Source of the DNA: Hyphomicrobium sp.
Lineage (GTDB): Bacteria; Pseudomonadota; Alphaproteobacteria; Rhizobiales; Hyphomicrobiaceae
NCBI RefSeq assembly: GCF_019744875.1
Contig: NZ_JAIETU010000003.1
Coordinates: 434,001 to 498,000 of the forward strand
DNA length: 64,000 nucleotides
Direction: 5' to 3'
Position numbers and translations under genes: made by a program. Positions 22,582-31,580 of this stretch are shown here, one piece after another. The notes under the pieces were generated by a model. That model saw nothing but the letters and a program-made list of their open reading frames with translations, did not search any database and was not told where the DNA came from. Position 1 is the first letter of the stretch, and each line of letters opens with the position of its first letter.

Positions 22582-24948
22582 TTAGAACCTGTACGTCAGC
22601 CCCGTCGTGACCGTGCGCCGGGTGCCGTTGAAGCAATCGCCGCGATACAGACAGGTCGTCAGATACTCTTTGTCTTCGAGGTTAGTGGCGCTCAACTGCC
22701 AGCGCCAGTCTCCAGCGTCGTAAGCCAAGGTCGCATCGACGAGGCCCACCGGCGGCGTCTTAATCGTGTCGTAGCCGTCCATCGAAGACCCGATATAGCG
22801 TACGCCCGCGCCAACAGACCAGCCCTGGAGCATCGGAGTGTCGAAGCTGTACATGGCCCAGAGCGATGCCAGGTGCTCGGGCACGGATTCGATCCGGAAA
22901 CCGGCCTGATCGCCGCCGACATACTTGGCATCCGTAAACGAGTACGCGCCGACAATTTTAACGTTTTTGGTGACGTTGCCGATTGCCTCGATCTCAAAAC
23001 CGCGGATGCTCACTTCGCCCGTCTGAACCGAGAAATTTGGGTTAGGTCCCTCGGCCAGCCGGTTGCTCTCCGAAATATCGTAGACGGCGCTGTTGATGAC
23101 GAAGTTGGCGCCCGGCGGCTGATACTTGAAGCCGACCTCGTACATCGTGCCGAGCTGAGGATCGAACACGCCGCCCCCTTGCTTGCGGCCAATGACAGGA
23201 ACGAAGGATTCCGCATAGCTGAAGTAGGGCGTGAGACCGAACGCAAACTCGTACATGAGCCCTGCGCGGTAGGTGGTCGCCTCGTTCTTCTGGTTGGTCG
23301 GATCGAGGTTCGTAATGCTGTCCTGCTGCAGCCAGTCCTGGCGCGCGCCGAGTACGGCAATCCAGTTCCCGAGCCGCATCTGGTCCTGCACGTAGAGCCC
23401 CGTCTGCGTGATGGTCTGCCTGTCGTCGAACGTGACCGGGATCTCAGACACCGGGTCGTAGCCAATGATCTCCCCCGTCACAGGATCATAGATCGGAAGG
23501 CCGAGATTGTCCGGCTGACCGTAGACCGGATGGTAGACATTAAACGGAGTGCGCGCGATCGCCTCGCCGGACTTCTGGTTCGATTGGAAGTTGCTGTAAT
23601 CGATACCGCCGATGATCTTGTGGCTCAGCAGCCCCGTCTGCACCTTGGCTTCGAGGTTGGTATCCGTGCTCCAGGTCTGCGTGTTCGAAAAACCTGCCGA
23701 TTTGACGCGCCGCATCGTCTCCTGCTGAGGATCGGAGTACGAGCCGGTGTCCGTGGGCTCAGAGCCGAAGAAGAAGGCGGGATAGTAAGTGTCGTAGACG
23801 TTGTGAATGTCGGTATAGCGCACGTTGCTGCGCAGCCGGAACGTGTCGTCGAACTTGTGATCGACGAACAGCGAGCCGCTCTTCACATCCGTGTCGTAGC
23901 GGTCGTACCCCGGCTCGCCGATAAAGCGATCGAAAGGAATGAAGCCGCTCGGGCCGGGATACCGCGTGCCGACATGCGGCAGGAACTGTTGGGTCGAACC
24001 GCTGTCATCGTTCTGGAAGTGCCCGAGCAGCGTGATGCTCGTGCCGGCGACCGGCTTGTAGGTGATCGACGGAGACAGCGCCATGTGGTCGTCAGGGACG
24101 TAATCGACCTGCGTGTCCGCATCGCGCAGCGCGCCAACGAGCCGGTAGCTCCACTTCCCGTCGTCCGTCAGCTTTCCGGTTAGGTCTGTCTTGACCTGCT
24201 TGTAGTCGAACGTGCCGTACTCGACGGTGACCTCGCGATACTCCTCCTCTTGCGGCCGCTTCGAGACGGAGTTGACGATGCCGCCAACCGGCGCCTGGCC
24301 ATAGAGAACCGAAGGCGGGCCGCGCAGCACCTCGATGCGCTCCATGAAGTATGGGTCGATCTTGTAGGAGTAGGTGTAATAGTTGAACGTCCGCTTCAGG
24401 CCGTCGAGGAACTCCGACGCCTCCGTGCCGCGCACGAACGCCGTGTCGGCGCGGCTATCCAGGCCGTACCCATCAGCGATGACGCCGGGCACATAACGCA
24501 GCGTCTCCTGCCAGGTCTTGGAACCCTGATCGCGGATCTGCTCGGCGCCCACCACGGAAACGGACTGCGGAATTTCACGCAGCGGCGTATCGGATTTCGA
24601 ACCCGTCGTCGTCTGGGTCGCCACGTAGCCGTTCTTGATCGGCCCCGTTCCTGTCTCCGCCTGCCCCTCACCTGACGGCGCCTCGGTCGCGGACGGCGCC
24701 TGCGCCACGGGGCTTGCGACGGGCGCTTGCTTGGCGGGCACCGCCTTCTTGGCCGTGGATTTCTTGATCGCGGGCGCTTCGACGTTAACGGGTGGCAGCT
24801 CGACGGTCTCTGCGGCAGGTGGCGCCGGCTCCTGCGCGAGCGCACCCGGCACGGTGAACGAGACGCTGAGCGCCGCGATGCCCCCCAGAACAGTCGAAGT
24901 TCTCTTCGAAGACCTCTGTGAAACCGCGCGCAACGTCCCGTTAGCCAT
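22582..24948 (-). CDS. TonB-dependent siderophore receptor
   Basis: ATG at 24948 is preceded by GGGGGA and opens a signal peptide ending in GALAQ, giving 788 residues. A Pro/Ala-rich stretch leads to the TonB-interacting and plug region (LREIPQSVSVVGAEQI, then WQETLRYVPGVIADGYG, RIEVLRGPPSVLYGQAPVGG), which is the ferrichrome/pyoverdine-type signature. The remaining 500 residues form the 22-strand barrel and end in TVTTGLTYRF with the terminal Phe of outer-membrane proteins. It imports a ferric siderophore in the outer membrane. The PepSY-TM gene downstream likely completes iron release. No biosynthesis genes are present, so a xenosiderophore is likely. Confidence 0.92.
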   Translation of the reverse strand: MANGTLRAVSQRSSKRTSTVLGGIAALSVSFTVPGALAQEPAPPAAETVELPPVNVEAPAIKKSTAKKAVPAKQAPVASPVAQAPSATEAPSGEGQAETGTGPIKNGYVATQTTTGSKSDTPLREIPQSVSVVGAEQIRDQGSKTWQETLRYVPGVIADGYGLDSRADTAFVRGTEASEFLDGLKRTFNYYTYSYKIDPYFMERIEVLRGPPSVLYGQAPVGGIVNSVSKRPQEEEYREVTVEYGTFDYKQVKTDLTGKLTDDGKWSYRLVGALRDADTQVDYVPDDHMALSPSITYKPVAGTSITLLGHFQNDDSGSTQQFLPHVGTRYPGPSGFIPFDRFIGEPGYDRYDTDVKSGSLFVDHKFDDTFRLRSNVRYTDIHNVYDTYYPAFFFGSEPTDTGSYSDPQQETMRRVKSAGFSNTQTWSTDTNLEAKVQTGLLSHKIIGGIDYSNFQSNQKSGEAIARTPFNVYHPVYGQPDNLGLPIYDPVTGEIIGYDPVSEIPVTFDDRQTITQTGLYVQDQMRLGNWIAVLGARQDWLQQDSITNLDPTNQKNEATTYRAGLMYEFAFGLTPYFSYAESFVPVIGRKQGGGVFDPQLGTMYEVGFKYQPPGANFVINSAVYDISESNRLAEGPNPNFSVQTGEVSIRGFEIEAIGNVTKNVKIVGAYSFTDAKYVGGDQAGFRIESVPEHLASLWAMYSFDTPMLQGWSVGAGVRYIGSSMDGYDTIKTPPVGLVDATLAYDAGDWRWQLSATNLEDKEYLTTCLYRGDCFNGTRRTVTTGLTYRF

Positions 24949-25346
24949 GTGTCCCCCATCAACAAATTCGGCGGCAAACACGATGGTCACCGCGCGTTGT
25001 ATGGACTGGCTTGCGTTGCAGATAGAGCTGCCGCTGGCTCGTCTTTTGCGGATTCCCCCTTAGCACTACTGCGGTGGTATTAATACCCGCGGAGTACACT
25101 TAACGACGAAGTGAGTGCAAGTTGGTGCCGGAAAAACACCGGAACATGATCCTTGCTTTCGCCACAGACTGCCCGCATATACACGCTGCCGGTGCGCTCC
25201 GAGGTGGATCGTACCCTCAAGAAGTTGAATGAGATAGCGTGCCACCGGCCGTTTGCCTTATTCCTGATGACTGGGACCTCGAATGACGGCGCGCCGTTCG
25301 GGACTGGCTGATCTTTGCGCGCGAATTGATTGAAGGAAGACTACAA
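24949..25346. other. Intergenic stretch of 398 bases between receptor and cold-shock genes
   Basis: Must contain divergent promoters for the receptor operon and the cold-shock gene. It holds a perfect 12-bp palindrome at 25076-25087. I see no classic Fur, RirA or Irr box. The 100 to 200 bases before the cold-shock gene probably form its leader RNA. Confidence 0.5.
25076..25087. promoter_or_regulatory. Perfect palindrome GGTATTAATACC
   Basis: A 12-base perfect palindrome 130 bases upstream of the TonB receptor start and 260 bases upstream of the cold-shock gene. It could be an operator; the cognate regulator cannot be named. Confidence 0.35.
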
Positions 25347-25562
25347 ATGGAACGCATCACCGGAACCGTGAAGTTCTTCAACACCGCCAAGGGCTTTGGA
25401 TTCATCCAGCCTGAAGATGGCTCGAAGGACGTGTTCATCCACGTTTCCGCTCTCGAGCGGGCTGGCATCAACGGCGTCTACGAAGGCGACAAGCTTTCGT
25501 TCGTGCTCGAAGATGACCGCAAGGGTCGTGGCAAGCAGGCCGGTCAGGTCCAGGTCGCTTAA
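25347..25562 (+). CDS. cspA: Cold-shock domain protein
   Basis: The 71-residue protein MERITGTVKFFNTAKGFGFI has both RNA-binding motifs of the cold-shock OB fold, KGFGFI and DVFIHVSAL, and a normal family length. GAAGGAAGA lies before the ATG at 25347. It acts as an RNA/ssDNA chaperone in the cytoplasm. A strong terminator follows at once, so it is monocistronic. The gene name marks the family only; alphaproteobacteria have several paralogues. Confidence 0.92.
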   Translation: MERITGTVKFFNTAKGFGFIQPEDGSKDVFIHVSALERAGINGVYEGDKLSFVLEDDRKGRGKQAGQVQVA

Positions 25563-25603
25563 TTAGCGGCGGATCCGCAAAATCAGGCCCGATGGGGCAC
25601 CGA

Positions 25604-25636
25604 AGCCGCCGGCCACAGCCGGCGGCTTTTTCTTTT
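25604..25636 (+). terminator. Rho-independent terminator of the cold-shock gene
   Basis: Perfect 10-bp stem AGCCGCCGGC / GCCGGCGGCT with a CACA loop followed by TTTTCTTTTG, 42 bases after the stop codon. Confidence 0.9.
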
Positions 25637-25662
25637 GCTCGCGACACCCAATAGGCGTGTCG

Positions 25663-26265
25663 CTAGCGCGACTCGGCGAGCCACACCGTATGGCCGCCGC
25701 AGGTTTTATCCTCCGCGACATGCGCCACCACATCAAAGCCGTGCTCCGACAGGAGCGCCCTGTACTCGTCCGGTGCAAGGCTGGCGTGATAGAGCGCCTC
25801 ACCCTTTAAGCTGCCGATTGCCTCGCCGTGCGCTGGTCCGCTCGTGAACATCAGCGCGGCCTGAGGCGCTGCGTGAGCTGCGAAAATCGCAAACATCGCC
25901 CGCTGGTCGTCGTGCGAGAGATGGAAGAAGCTGTCCCATGCGATCAGCCCATCGAAGCGACGCCCGAGCGCAAGGCGGCGCATGTCCGCAACCGCCCAGG
26001 TGTGATCCGGAAAACGGGCGCGGCAGGTCTCGATCATTGTCTGGGAGGAATCGACGCCCGTCACGGCGTGCCCCGCGGAGATCAGGTAGCGCGCGATGGG
26101 CTCTCCCGATCCGCAGCCGATGTCGAGCAGCGAACCGGCGGGCGTGGCAATGGCGAGGAAGCGATCGATCCAGTTCTGCTCGTACAGCACGTTGCCGCGG
26201 TCGCGAGACCAGGCTTCGGCATGACGTTCGTAGAGACCGGTGATTTCTGATGCGGCTGGATGCAT
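25663..26265 (-). CDS. Class I SAM-dependent methyltransferase
   Basis: Starting at the ATG at 26265 (GGGGAAAG 7 bases upstream) the 200-residue protein has motif I LLDIGCGSGEP, motif post-I VTGVDSSQTMI, and motif II around FDGLIAWDSFFHL. These show a SAM-binding Rossmann fold. The substrate is not evident; the family includes small-molecule and quinone methyltransferases. It is 26 to 30 codons shorter than it could be if an upstream extension were used, but that region has no conserved features. It faces the helicase gene across a 395-base gap. Confidence 0.82.
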   Translation of the reverse strand: MHPAASEITGLYERHAEAWSRDRGNVLYEQNWIDRFLAIATPAGSLLDIGCGSGEPIARYLISAGHAVTGVDSSQTMIETCRARFPDHTWAVADMRRLALGRRFDGLIAWDSFFHLSHDDQRAMFAIFAAHAAPQAALMFTSGPAHGEAIGSLKGEALYHASLAPDEYRALLSEHGFDVVAHVAEDKTCGGHTVWLAESR

Positions 26266-26660
26266 GGGCAGACTTTCCCCAAAGCCAGCCGCCCGCGCAA
26301 CGCCTTCGGCGCCACACCTCGCCGAGAAGCAACCGGGTCGCCCAGAAGCCACACTGGTCCCGCCTGCGACTCCGCAGCGCCCCGCGCCACCCGGCTTCAC
26401 CTTGACTTCGCACCCGCAACATGAGAAAAGCCGCCATCGCTCGAAAAGGTCGAGCGTCTTCCGGCGCTCCAGCCGCGTGAAGGGACATGTAGGGGACCTT
26501 ATAGAGGTCCAATTCGTCCCCCTGTTGAGCGCCCTGAATCTTCCAAAACCGACAGCCCAGGCCACGCGGGGCGTCACATGCAACGAGCCCGTGAGCGCCA
26601 TTGCGATGGCCCGCGGCCGCTCCGCCGCGTTGACGCGCGGCCAACCGAAAGAATTCTCAA
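26266..26660. other. Intergenic stretch of 395 bases before the RhlE-type helicase
   Basis: No supportable gene on either strand. Contains an inverted repeat GGACCT-TATAG-AGGTCC at 26494-26510. Probably divergent promoters plus a long leader of the helicase mRNA. Confidence 0.5.
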
Positions 26661-28388
26661 GTGACATCCTTTAACGATCTTCGCCTTGCCGAGCCCATCC
26701 TCAAGGCCCTCGCGGACGAAGGCTATACGACGCCGACCCCGATCCAGGCCAAGGCCATTCCTCCTGTCATGGAGGGCCGCGACCTGCTCGGCATCGCGCA
26801 GACGGGCACCGGCAAGACCGCCGCGTTCGCCCTTCCGATCCTCAACAGGCTGGCAGCCGACCCCCGTCCGGCTCCCCGCAAGGGCTGCCGTGTGCTTGTC
26901 CTCTCGCCGACCCGCGAGCTCGCCTCGCAGATTGCCGAGAGCTTCCGCGCCTACGGCCGGCACCTCGGCGTCACCGTCGCCGTCGTGTTCGGCGGCGTCG
27001 CCCATCGCCCGCAGATCCAGGCCCTCTCGCGTGGCGTCGACGTGCTCGTCGCCGCTCCCGGCCGCCTGCTCGACCTGATGGACCAGCGCTGCTGCGAGCT
27101 GTCCGGCACCGAGATCTTCGTCCTCGACGAAGCTGACCAGATGCTCGACCTCGGTTTCGTGAAGCCGATCCGCCGCATCGTCTCGACGCTCTCTCATCGC
27201 CGCCAGAACCTGTTCTTCTCGGCCACCATGCCGACCGAGATCTCGGGCCTCGCCGATGAGCTTCTGAACAACCCGGTCAAGGTATCCGTGACGCCCGTCG
27301 CGGCCACGGCCGACCGCGTCCGCCAGCGCGTCATCCACATCGAAGCCGGCAAAAAGCGCACGATCCTGGTCGAATTGCTGGCCAACCCTGAAATGACCCG
27401 CACGCTCGTCTTCACGCGCACCAAGCGCGGCGCCGACCGCGTGGCACGTCATCTCGAAACCGCCGGCATGAAGGCCGCCGCGATCCACGGCAACAAGAGC
27501 CAGCGCCAGCGCGAAATCGCGCTCGAAGATTTCAAGCAGTCGCGCATCAACGTTCTGGTCGCCACCGACATCGCCGCGCGCGGCATCGACATCGATCTCG
27601 TCTCGCACGTCATCAACTACGAGCTGCCGGAAGTTCCGGAAGCCTACGTCCACCGCATCGGCCGCACCGCGCGCGCCGGCGCATCGGGCATCGCCATCTC
27701 GCTCTGCGACGTCGAGGAGCGCGATCAGCTTCGCGCCATCGAGCGCCTGACGCGCCAGCAGATCCCGCACGAAGACCGCCGCAACGATCCGTCGATCGTC
27801 GCCGACAAAACTCCCGCCCATCGCAACGACGGCCAGCCCGCTTCGGGCCATCGCCGTGGCCGCGGTGACGGGCACGGCCGGGGCGACGGACGCGGCCGGG
27901 GTGAAGGGCGCGACGAGCGCGGCGCACGCCGCGGCGGCCAGCACCAGGCCCGCGGCGACCGCGGACACGGACGGCCCGAAGGACGGCCTGAGAGCGCGGG
28001 CGCATCGCGTCACGAGAACCGCTCCGAGCGTCACGAGAGCCGCCCTGAGCGTCACGAAAATCGCGCCGAGCGCCACGAAGGTGGCCCCGCACGCCGCGAC
28101 CACGGGCACGCTCCGCGCGCAACTCAATCGCGCAACGATCACCACGGCGATCGCCGTCCCCACCGTGCCAGCCACGCATCGGATCGCGCCCCTGGTGGTG
28201 AGAGCACGGGCAGCCTGCGCGATGTCGGCTTCCTCGCCCGCCCCACGCGGCGCGACGGAGAGGCATCTGCGAAGGGGAACGGTCATCGCGGCGGCCCCTC
28301 GCGCGGACATGGCGACCGGCGCGACCAGGGCGGCTTTGCACGCCCCGCCCGCCCCGGCTCGGCAAGCCGCGGCCGCGACGCGGTGTAA
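26661..28388 (+). CDS. rhlE: RhlE-type DEAD-box RNA helicase
   Basis: The 575-residue protein starts MTSFNDLRLAEPILKALADE, has Q motif TPTPIQ, Walker A AQTGTGKT (46-53), PTREL, VLDEADQMLDLGF, FSATMP and HRIGRTARAG, the RhlE order. After about residue 385 a disordered basic/acidic tail follows, with Gly-Arg-Gly-Asp-Gly-His stretches and repeats of the SERHESRPERHENRAERHE type. It unwinds RNA duplexes, in ribosome assembly or mRNA decay. The start codon partly overlaps nothing upstream. The expanded charged tail mirrors the one in the other helicase in this window. Confidence 0.92.
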   Translation: MTSFNDLRLAEPILKALADEGYTTPTPIQAKAIPPVMEGRDLLGIAQTGTGKTAAFALPILNRLAADPRPAPRKGCRVLVLSPTRELASQIAESFRAYGRHLGVTVAVVFGGVAHRPQIQALSRGVDVLVAAPGRLLDLMDQRCCELSGTEIFVLDEADQMLDLGFVKPIRRIVSTLSHRRQNLFFSATMPTEISGLADELLNNPVKVSVTPVAATADRVRQRVIHIEAGKKRTILVELLANPEMTRTLVFTRTKRGADRVARHLETAGMKAAAIHGNKSQRQREIALEDFKQSRINVLVATDIAARGIDIDLVSHVINYELPEVPEAYVHRIGRTARAGASGIAISLCDVEERDQLRAIERLTRQQIPHEDRRNDPSIVADKTPAHRNDGQPASGHRRGRGDGHGRGDGRGRGEGRDERGARRGGQHQARGDRGHGRPEGRPESAGASRHENRSERHESRPERHENRAERHEGGPARRDHGHAPRATQSRNDHHGDRRPHRASHASDRAPGGESTGSLRDVGFLARPTRRDGEASAKGNGHRGGPSRGHGDRRDQGGFARPARPGSASRGRDAV

Positions 28389-28520
28389 GCAAACCACCTG
28401 ATCGCAAGCGGCCGCGCGAGACGTGCGGCCGCTCCCGCAAGGACCCGAACCCGGCAGGACGCTCGGACGCAGGCACCGCTCGCGTCGTCGTTGGGTTGGC
28501 AATTGAGAGAGGAGTTCCCG

Positions 28521-28739
28521 ATGGCACGGAAGAAACCCAACCCGAAGGCCGAATTCGTGTTCTTCAACGTCGTCTATGAGGACGGCTCGCAGACCTCAAA
28601 CCGCAAGGTGCCCAGCGATGTTCTCGGCGGCTTCGACGGCGACGAGCCCGCACGCGCGGCAATCGAAGCTCAGGACCGCGAGATCGCCGAGCGGTCCGGC
28701 CGCCCGCGCGCACCGATCAAATCGATCGAGCGCGCCTGA
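28521..28739 (+). CDS. Small conserved-type hypothetical protein, 72 aa
   Basis: GAGAGGAG precedes the ATG at 28521. The 72-residue soluble protein contains AEFVFFNVVYEDGSQTSNRKVP and a charged helix EPARAAIEAQDREIAERSG. No family name is recalled, but codon use and the ribosome binding site are clearly those of a real gene. It follows the RhlE gene by 132 bases and ends in a strong terminator, so it may be the last gene of that transcript. Confidence 0.7.
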   Translation: MARKKPNPKAEFVFFNVVYEDGSQTSNRKVPSDVLGGFDGDEPARAAIEAQDREIAERSGRPRAPIKSIERA

Positions 28740-28790
28740 GTCACTTCTGGAAAATGAGCTGCTTCTTGAACAACGACGATCGACACATAA

Positions 28791-28822
28791 AAAAACGGCC
28801 GCTGGTGACAGCGGCCGTTTTT
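28791..28822. terminator. Bidirectional rho-independent terminator
   Basis: A 14-bp stem AAAAACGGCCGCTG / CAGCGGCCGTTTTT with a GTGA loop lies between the 72-residue gene (plus) and the desaturase gene (minus). A and T runs on the flanks serve both directions. Confidence 0.92.
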
Positions 28823-28844
28823 GCATTTGGTGATGAGAGTGGCC

Positions 28845-29891
28845 TCAGGCGTACGCCTGGACTTCCGACAGCGGCACCATGCGCCGCTCGTTCTCGTCCC
28901 ACAGCCTGAGCTTCACGCATTTGAAGCTCTCCCACAGCGTGATGCGATGCACGTCCGCGAGTTCGGGGAAATCGCGCAGCACGTGCGGCAGCCGGTAGTA
29001 CGGGATGCGGCTGTAGAGATGATGCACGTGGTGCACGCCGATGTTGGCGGTCAGCCAGGGCAGGAAGCCGGGGAGATCGTAGTGCGAGCTGCCGTGCAGC
29101 GCGGCCTCGTGCACGTTCCACTGCGGATTCTCTGCCCAGAACGTGTCTTCGAACTGGTGCTGGATGTAGAACAGCCAGACGCCGATCGACGAGCCGATGG
29201 CGACGATCGGAAGCTGCACGGCCAGGAACGCCTTCCAGCCAACGAGCCAGATCATCGCTCCCCCGAGCACGACCAGACCGATGTTGGTGCCGATCACGCT
29301 GGCCCAGCTCCGCCAGTCCGCGCCACGCAGCATGCTGAACGGCAGACGGTGCTGCACCACGAACAGCAGCGTCGGCCCGATGCCGAACAGAACGATGGGG
29401 TTGCGGTACACGCGATAGATGAAGCGGCGGAACGGCGAGAGCGCCTTATACTCGCGCACGGTCAGCGTATCGATGTCGCCCGTGCCGCGGTCGTCGAGGT
29501 TGCCGTGGGTGGCGTGATGGATGGCGTGGCTGCGCTTCCAGGCGTCGTAGGGCGTGAACGTCAGAACGCCCATCGCGCGTCCGACCCAGTCGTTGGTCAG
29601 GCGCTTCTTGAACAGTGCGCCATGGCCGCAGTCATGTTGGATGAGAAACAGGCGGACGAGGAAGAACGCCGCCGGAATGGCGATGAGCAGCGTCAGCCAA
29701 TAGCCGACATACAGTGCTGCCCAGGCAGCCGCCCACAGGGCGACATAAGGAACAAGTGAAACGACGACTTCGAAGAAGCTCCGCGCCGGATCGGGATGTC
29801 GGTAGCGTTGCAGGATTTCGATCCAGTCGCGCGCCTTCTGAGGCTGCGCCGTGTCGGGCGCGACGGCGCCGGACGCGATAACGTTTGCCAA
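28845..29891 (-). CDS. Membrane fatty-acid desaturase
   Basis: The three His boxes are present: HDCGHG, HAIHHATHG and HHVHHLYSRIP. These bind the di-iron centre of acyl-lipid or acyl-CoA desaturases. Four helices are seen in the usual pairs. TTG at 29891 is taken as start because GGGGGAA lies 5 bases before it; it gives 348 residues, a normal length, and no ATG exists nearby. It likely introduces a double bond into membrane fatty acids; homologues resemble omega-6/delta-12 or carotenoid-related enzymes, so exact regiochemistry is open. Confidence 0.88.
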   Translation of the reverse strand: MANVIASGAVAPDTAQPQKARDWIEILQRYRHPDPARSFFEVVVSLVPYVALWAAAWAALYVGYWLTLLIAIPAAFFLVRLFLIQHDCGHGALFKKRLTNDWVGRAMGVLTFTPYDAWKRSHAIHHATHGNLDDRGTGDIDTLTVREYKALSPFRRFIYRVYRNPIVLFGIGPTLLFVVQHRLPFSMLRGADWRSWASVIGTNIGLVVLGGAMIWLVGWKAFLAVQLPIVAIGSSIGVWLFYIQHQFEDTFWAENPQWNVHEAALHGSSHYDLPGFLPWLTANIGVHHVHHLYSRIPYYRLPHVLRDFPELADVHRITLWESFKCVKLRLWDENERRMVPLSEVQAYA

Positions 29892-30115
29892 GTGATTCCC
29901 CCGTGGAATTCGCGGTCGAGCGCGCCCGCCGAGGCGACTCCCCCTGGTTGCCGGGGCACACTTGCAGGCCGCCATCCTTTCCGCAAGTGGGGGGCCACAT
30001 ATTCTCACTGCTGCGGTACACAAATGCGCCGCATGGCGCCGGCCGCCTCGCCGCGTGCCGCACTGCACGCGAGCTTATGAGGCCGCAACCTCGCGGCGAG
30101 GCTGCGTTGACGCGG

Positions 30116-30778
30116 CTACGGATAGAGTCGCTCTTTCGTCCATGACTCCGAGAGGTTGGCGCGCCGGAACACAATCCTGTCATGCAGCCGGAAGGGACGG
30201 TCGTGCCAGAGTTCAATCTCGACGGGCGTCAGCCGGAAGCCCGACCAATGAGGGGGACGCGGAACGGTCCCGAGCGCATATTTTGCTGTGTAAAGAGCAA
30301 TGCGCTTCTCAAACGCGAGCCGGCTCTCGACCGCACGCGACTGATCCGACGCCCAGGCGCCGATTTGTGACAGGCGCGGCCGCGTCGCGAAGTAGGCATC
30401 CGCTTCCTCGGGCGAAACCGGGCTCACCAGTCCGCGCACCCGGACCTGCCGGCGCAGGCTCTTCCAATGAAACAGCAGCGCCGCGCGGCCCGAGCCCGTG
30501 AGCTCAAGGCCCTTGGCGCTTTCGAGATTGGTGTAGAACACGAACCCGCGCGCGGGATGCTCCGCCTCGTCGAGCCCCTTGAGAAGCACCATGCGCACGT
30601 TCGGAAGGCCGGATCCGTCCACGGTCGCCAGCGCCATGCCGTTCGGGTCGTTGATCTCGGACGCCGTCGCGTCCTGCAGCCAGGCCTCGAACAGCGCGAA
30701 CGGATCGTCCGACGACGTGAAATTGTCCGAGCCGTCTTCCGCAGCCGGGGTCCCGGAAATATGAGGTTCGTCCGTCAC
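30116..30778 (-). CDS. pdxH: Pyridoxamine 5'-phosphate oxidase
   Basis: The FMN-dependent final step of vitamin B6 synthesis. Landmarks are [49 protein letters not shown], the IGAWAS segment, and the C-terminal [18 protein letters not shown] with the final basic RLYP. GTG at 30778 gives 220 residues, close to the alphaproteobacterial norm; a TTG at 30823 would add 15. It is alone, divergent from the surface-antigen-like gene. Confidence 0.92.
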   Translation of the reverse strand: MTDEPHISGTPAAEDGSDNFTSSDDPFALFEAWLQDATASEINDPNGMALATVDGSGLPNVRMVLLKGLDEAEHPARGFVFYTNLESAKGLELTGSGRAALLFHWKSLRRQVRVRGLVSPVSPEEADAYFATRPRLSQIGAWASDQSRAVESRLAFEKRIALYTAKYALGTVPRPPHWSGFRLTPVEIELWHDRPFRLHDRIVFRRANLSESWTKERLYP

Positions 30779-30923
30779 GCAGGCCTGCCGATTTTGCGTT
30801 TCCAATACAGCGTTTTCGATCAATGGGACGCTGATTTAGCACCTTTTAACCACGACGGACCACAATAGCGAGGCTGGGGCCAGTGTGTCGCCCTGGCGCG
30901 TCATGTGTTTGGAGTTGTTCGTC

Positions 30924-31376
30924 ATGCGTCAAGTCGATTGGATGGACACCTACGTCCTCGTGGCCGCCATGGGCGTGGCCCTCGCCGCTACGATCCTGCT
31001 CTTCGACAACCAGGCTTTTAGCGCCGAAGCAGCGCCCTCTGCCCGCCCCGAATGCTCGTGCTCCAGCGAACAGCGGAAAGAAACCCGCCCGAGTTTCGCC
31101 GAACTCACCGACCGCCGCCTCGACGAAGCCGACGAGATCGCGGCCCTGGAGAGCATCCAGATGGGCCTCTCCAGCATGAACGACGGCGAACCATTCGTCT
31201 GGCGCCGGTCCAACGGGAAGCTCTCCGGCATCGTCCGCCCGACGGTCTCCTTCCGCAACGCCAAGCACGACATTTGCCGCCACGTCGTCGTTCTACTGAC
31301 GACCGGCTTCAAAACGCGTACCCTCGAAGGGGTTGCCTGTCGGGCGGCGAACCGTCGCTGGGTGCTCGAAGGCTGA
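30924..31376 (+). CDS. 17-kDa surface-antigen-like protein
   Basis: ATG at 30924 follows GGAG by 9 bases. The 150-residue protein has an N-terminal membrane or signal segment (YVLVAAMGVALAATILLF) and a C-terminal domain with PFVWRRSNGKLSGIVRPTVS, CRHVVVLLTTG and GVACRAANRRWVLEG. The last part matches the C-terminal half of rickettsial-type 17-kDa surface antigens, where conserved Cys and Trp residues occur in a small beta domain. The glycine-zipper half of that family is absent. Periplasmic location is inferred; function unknown. Confidence 0.6.
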   Translation: MRQVDWMDTYVLVAAMGVALAATILLFDNQAFSAEAAPSARPECSCSSEQRKETRPSFAELTDRRLDEADEIAALESIQMGLSSMNDGEPFVWRRSNGKLSGIVRPTVSFRNAKHDICRHVVVLLTTGFKTRTLEGVACRAANRRWVLEG

Positions 31377-31580
31377 GCCTGACCCCACGCAAGCCCGGCC
31401 GGCCGTCCTGCCACTAAGGCGTTGGCGTTAATAATTTTTTCGTCATGTCGGCGCCGTCACCCAGGTACTCGGTATAGCCTTGTGCCGGCACAGCAGAAGC
31501 ATGTCCAATCGGTATCTGGACCCGAATGCCCTTTTGTGTAGGATGCGGCCAAATTTCAAAAGAATGGGGATTGCGGCAAG

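Noticed and set aside
22483-24183. 566-codon plus-strand frame
   Set aside because: Antisense to the TonB receptor, whose plug and barrel motifs are clear.
25150-25180. GGAAC before the cold-shock gene as an EcfG promoter
   Set aside because: No CGTT follows at 16 or 17 bases; the -10 element is missing.
26574-28502. 642-codon minus-strand frame
   Set aside because: Antisense to the RhlE helicase, which shows every DEAD-box motif.
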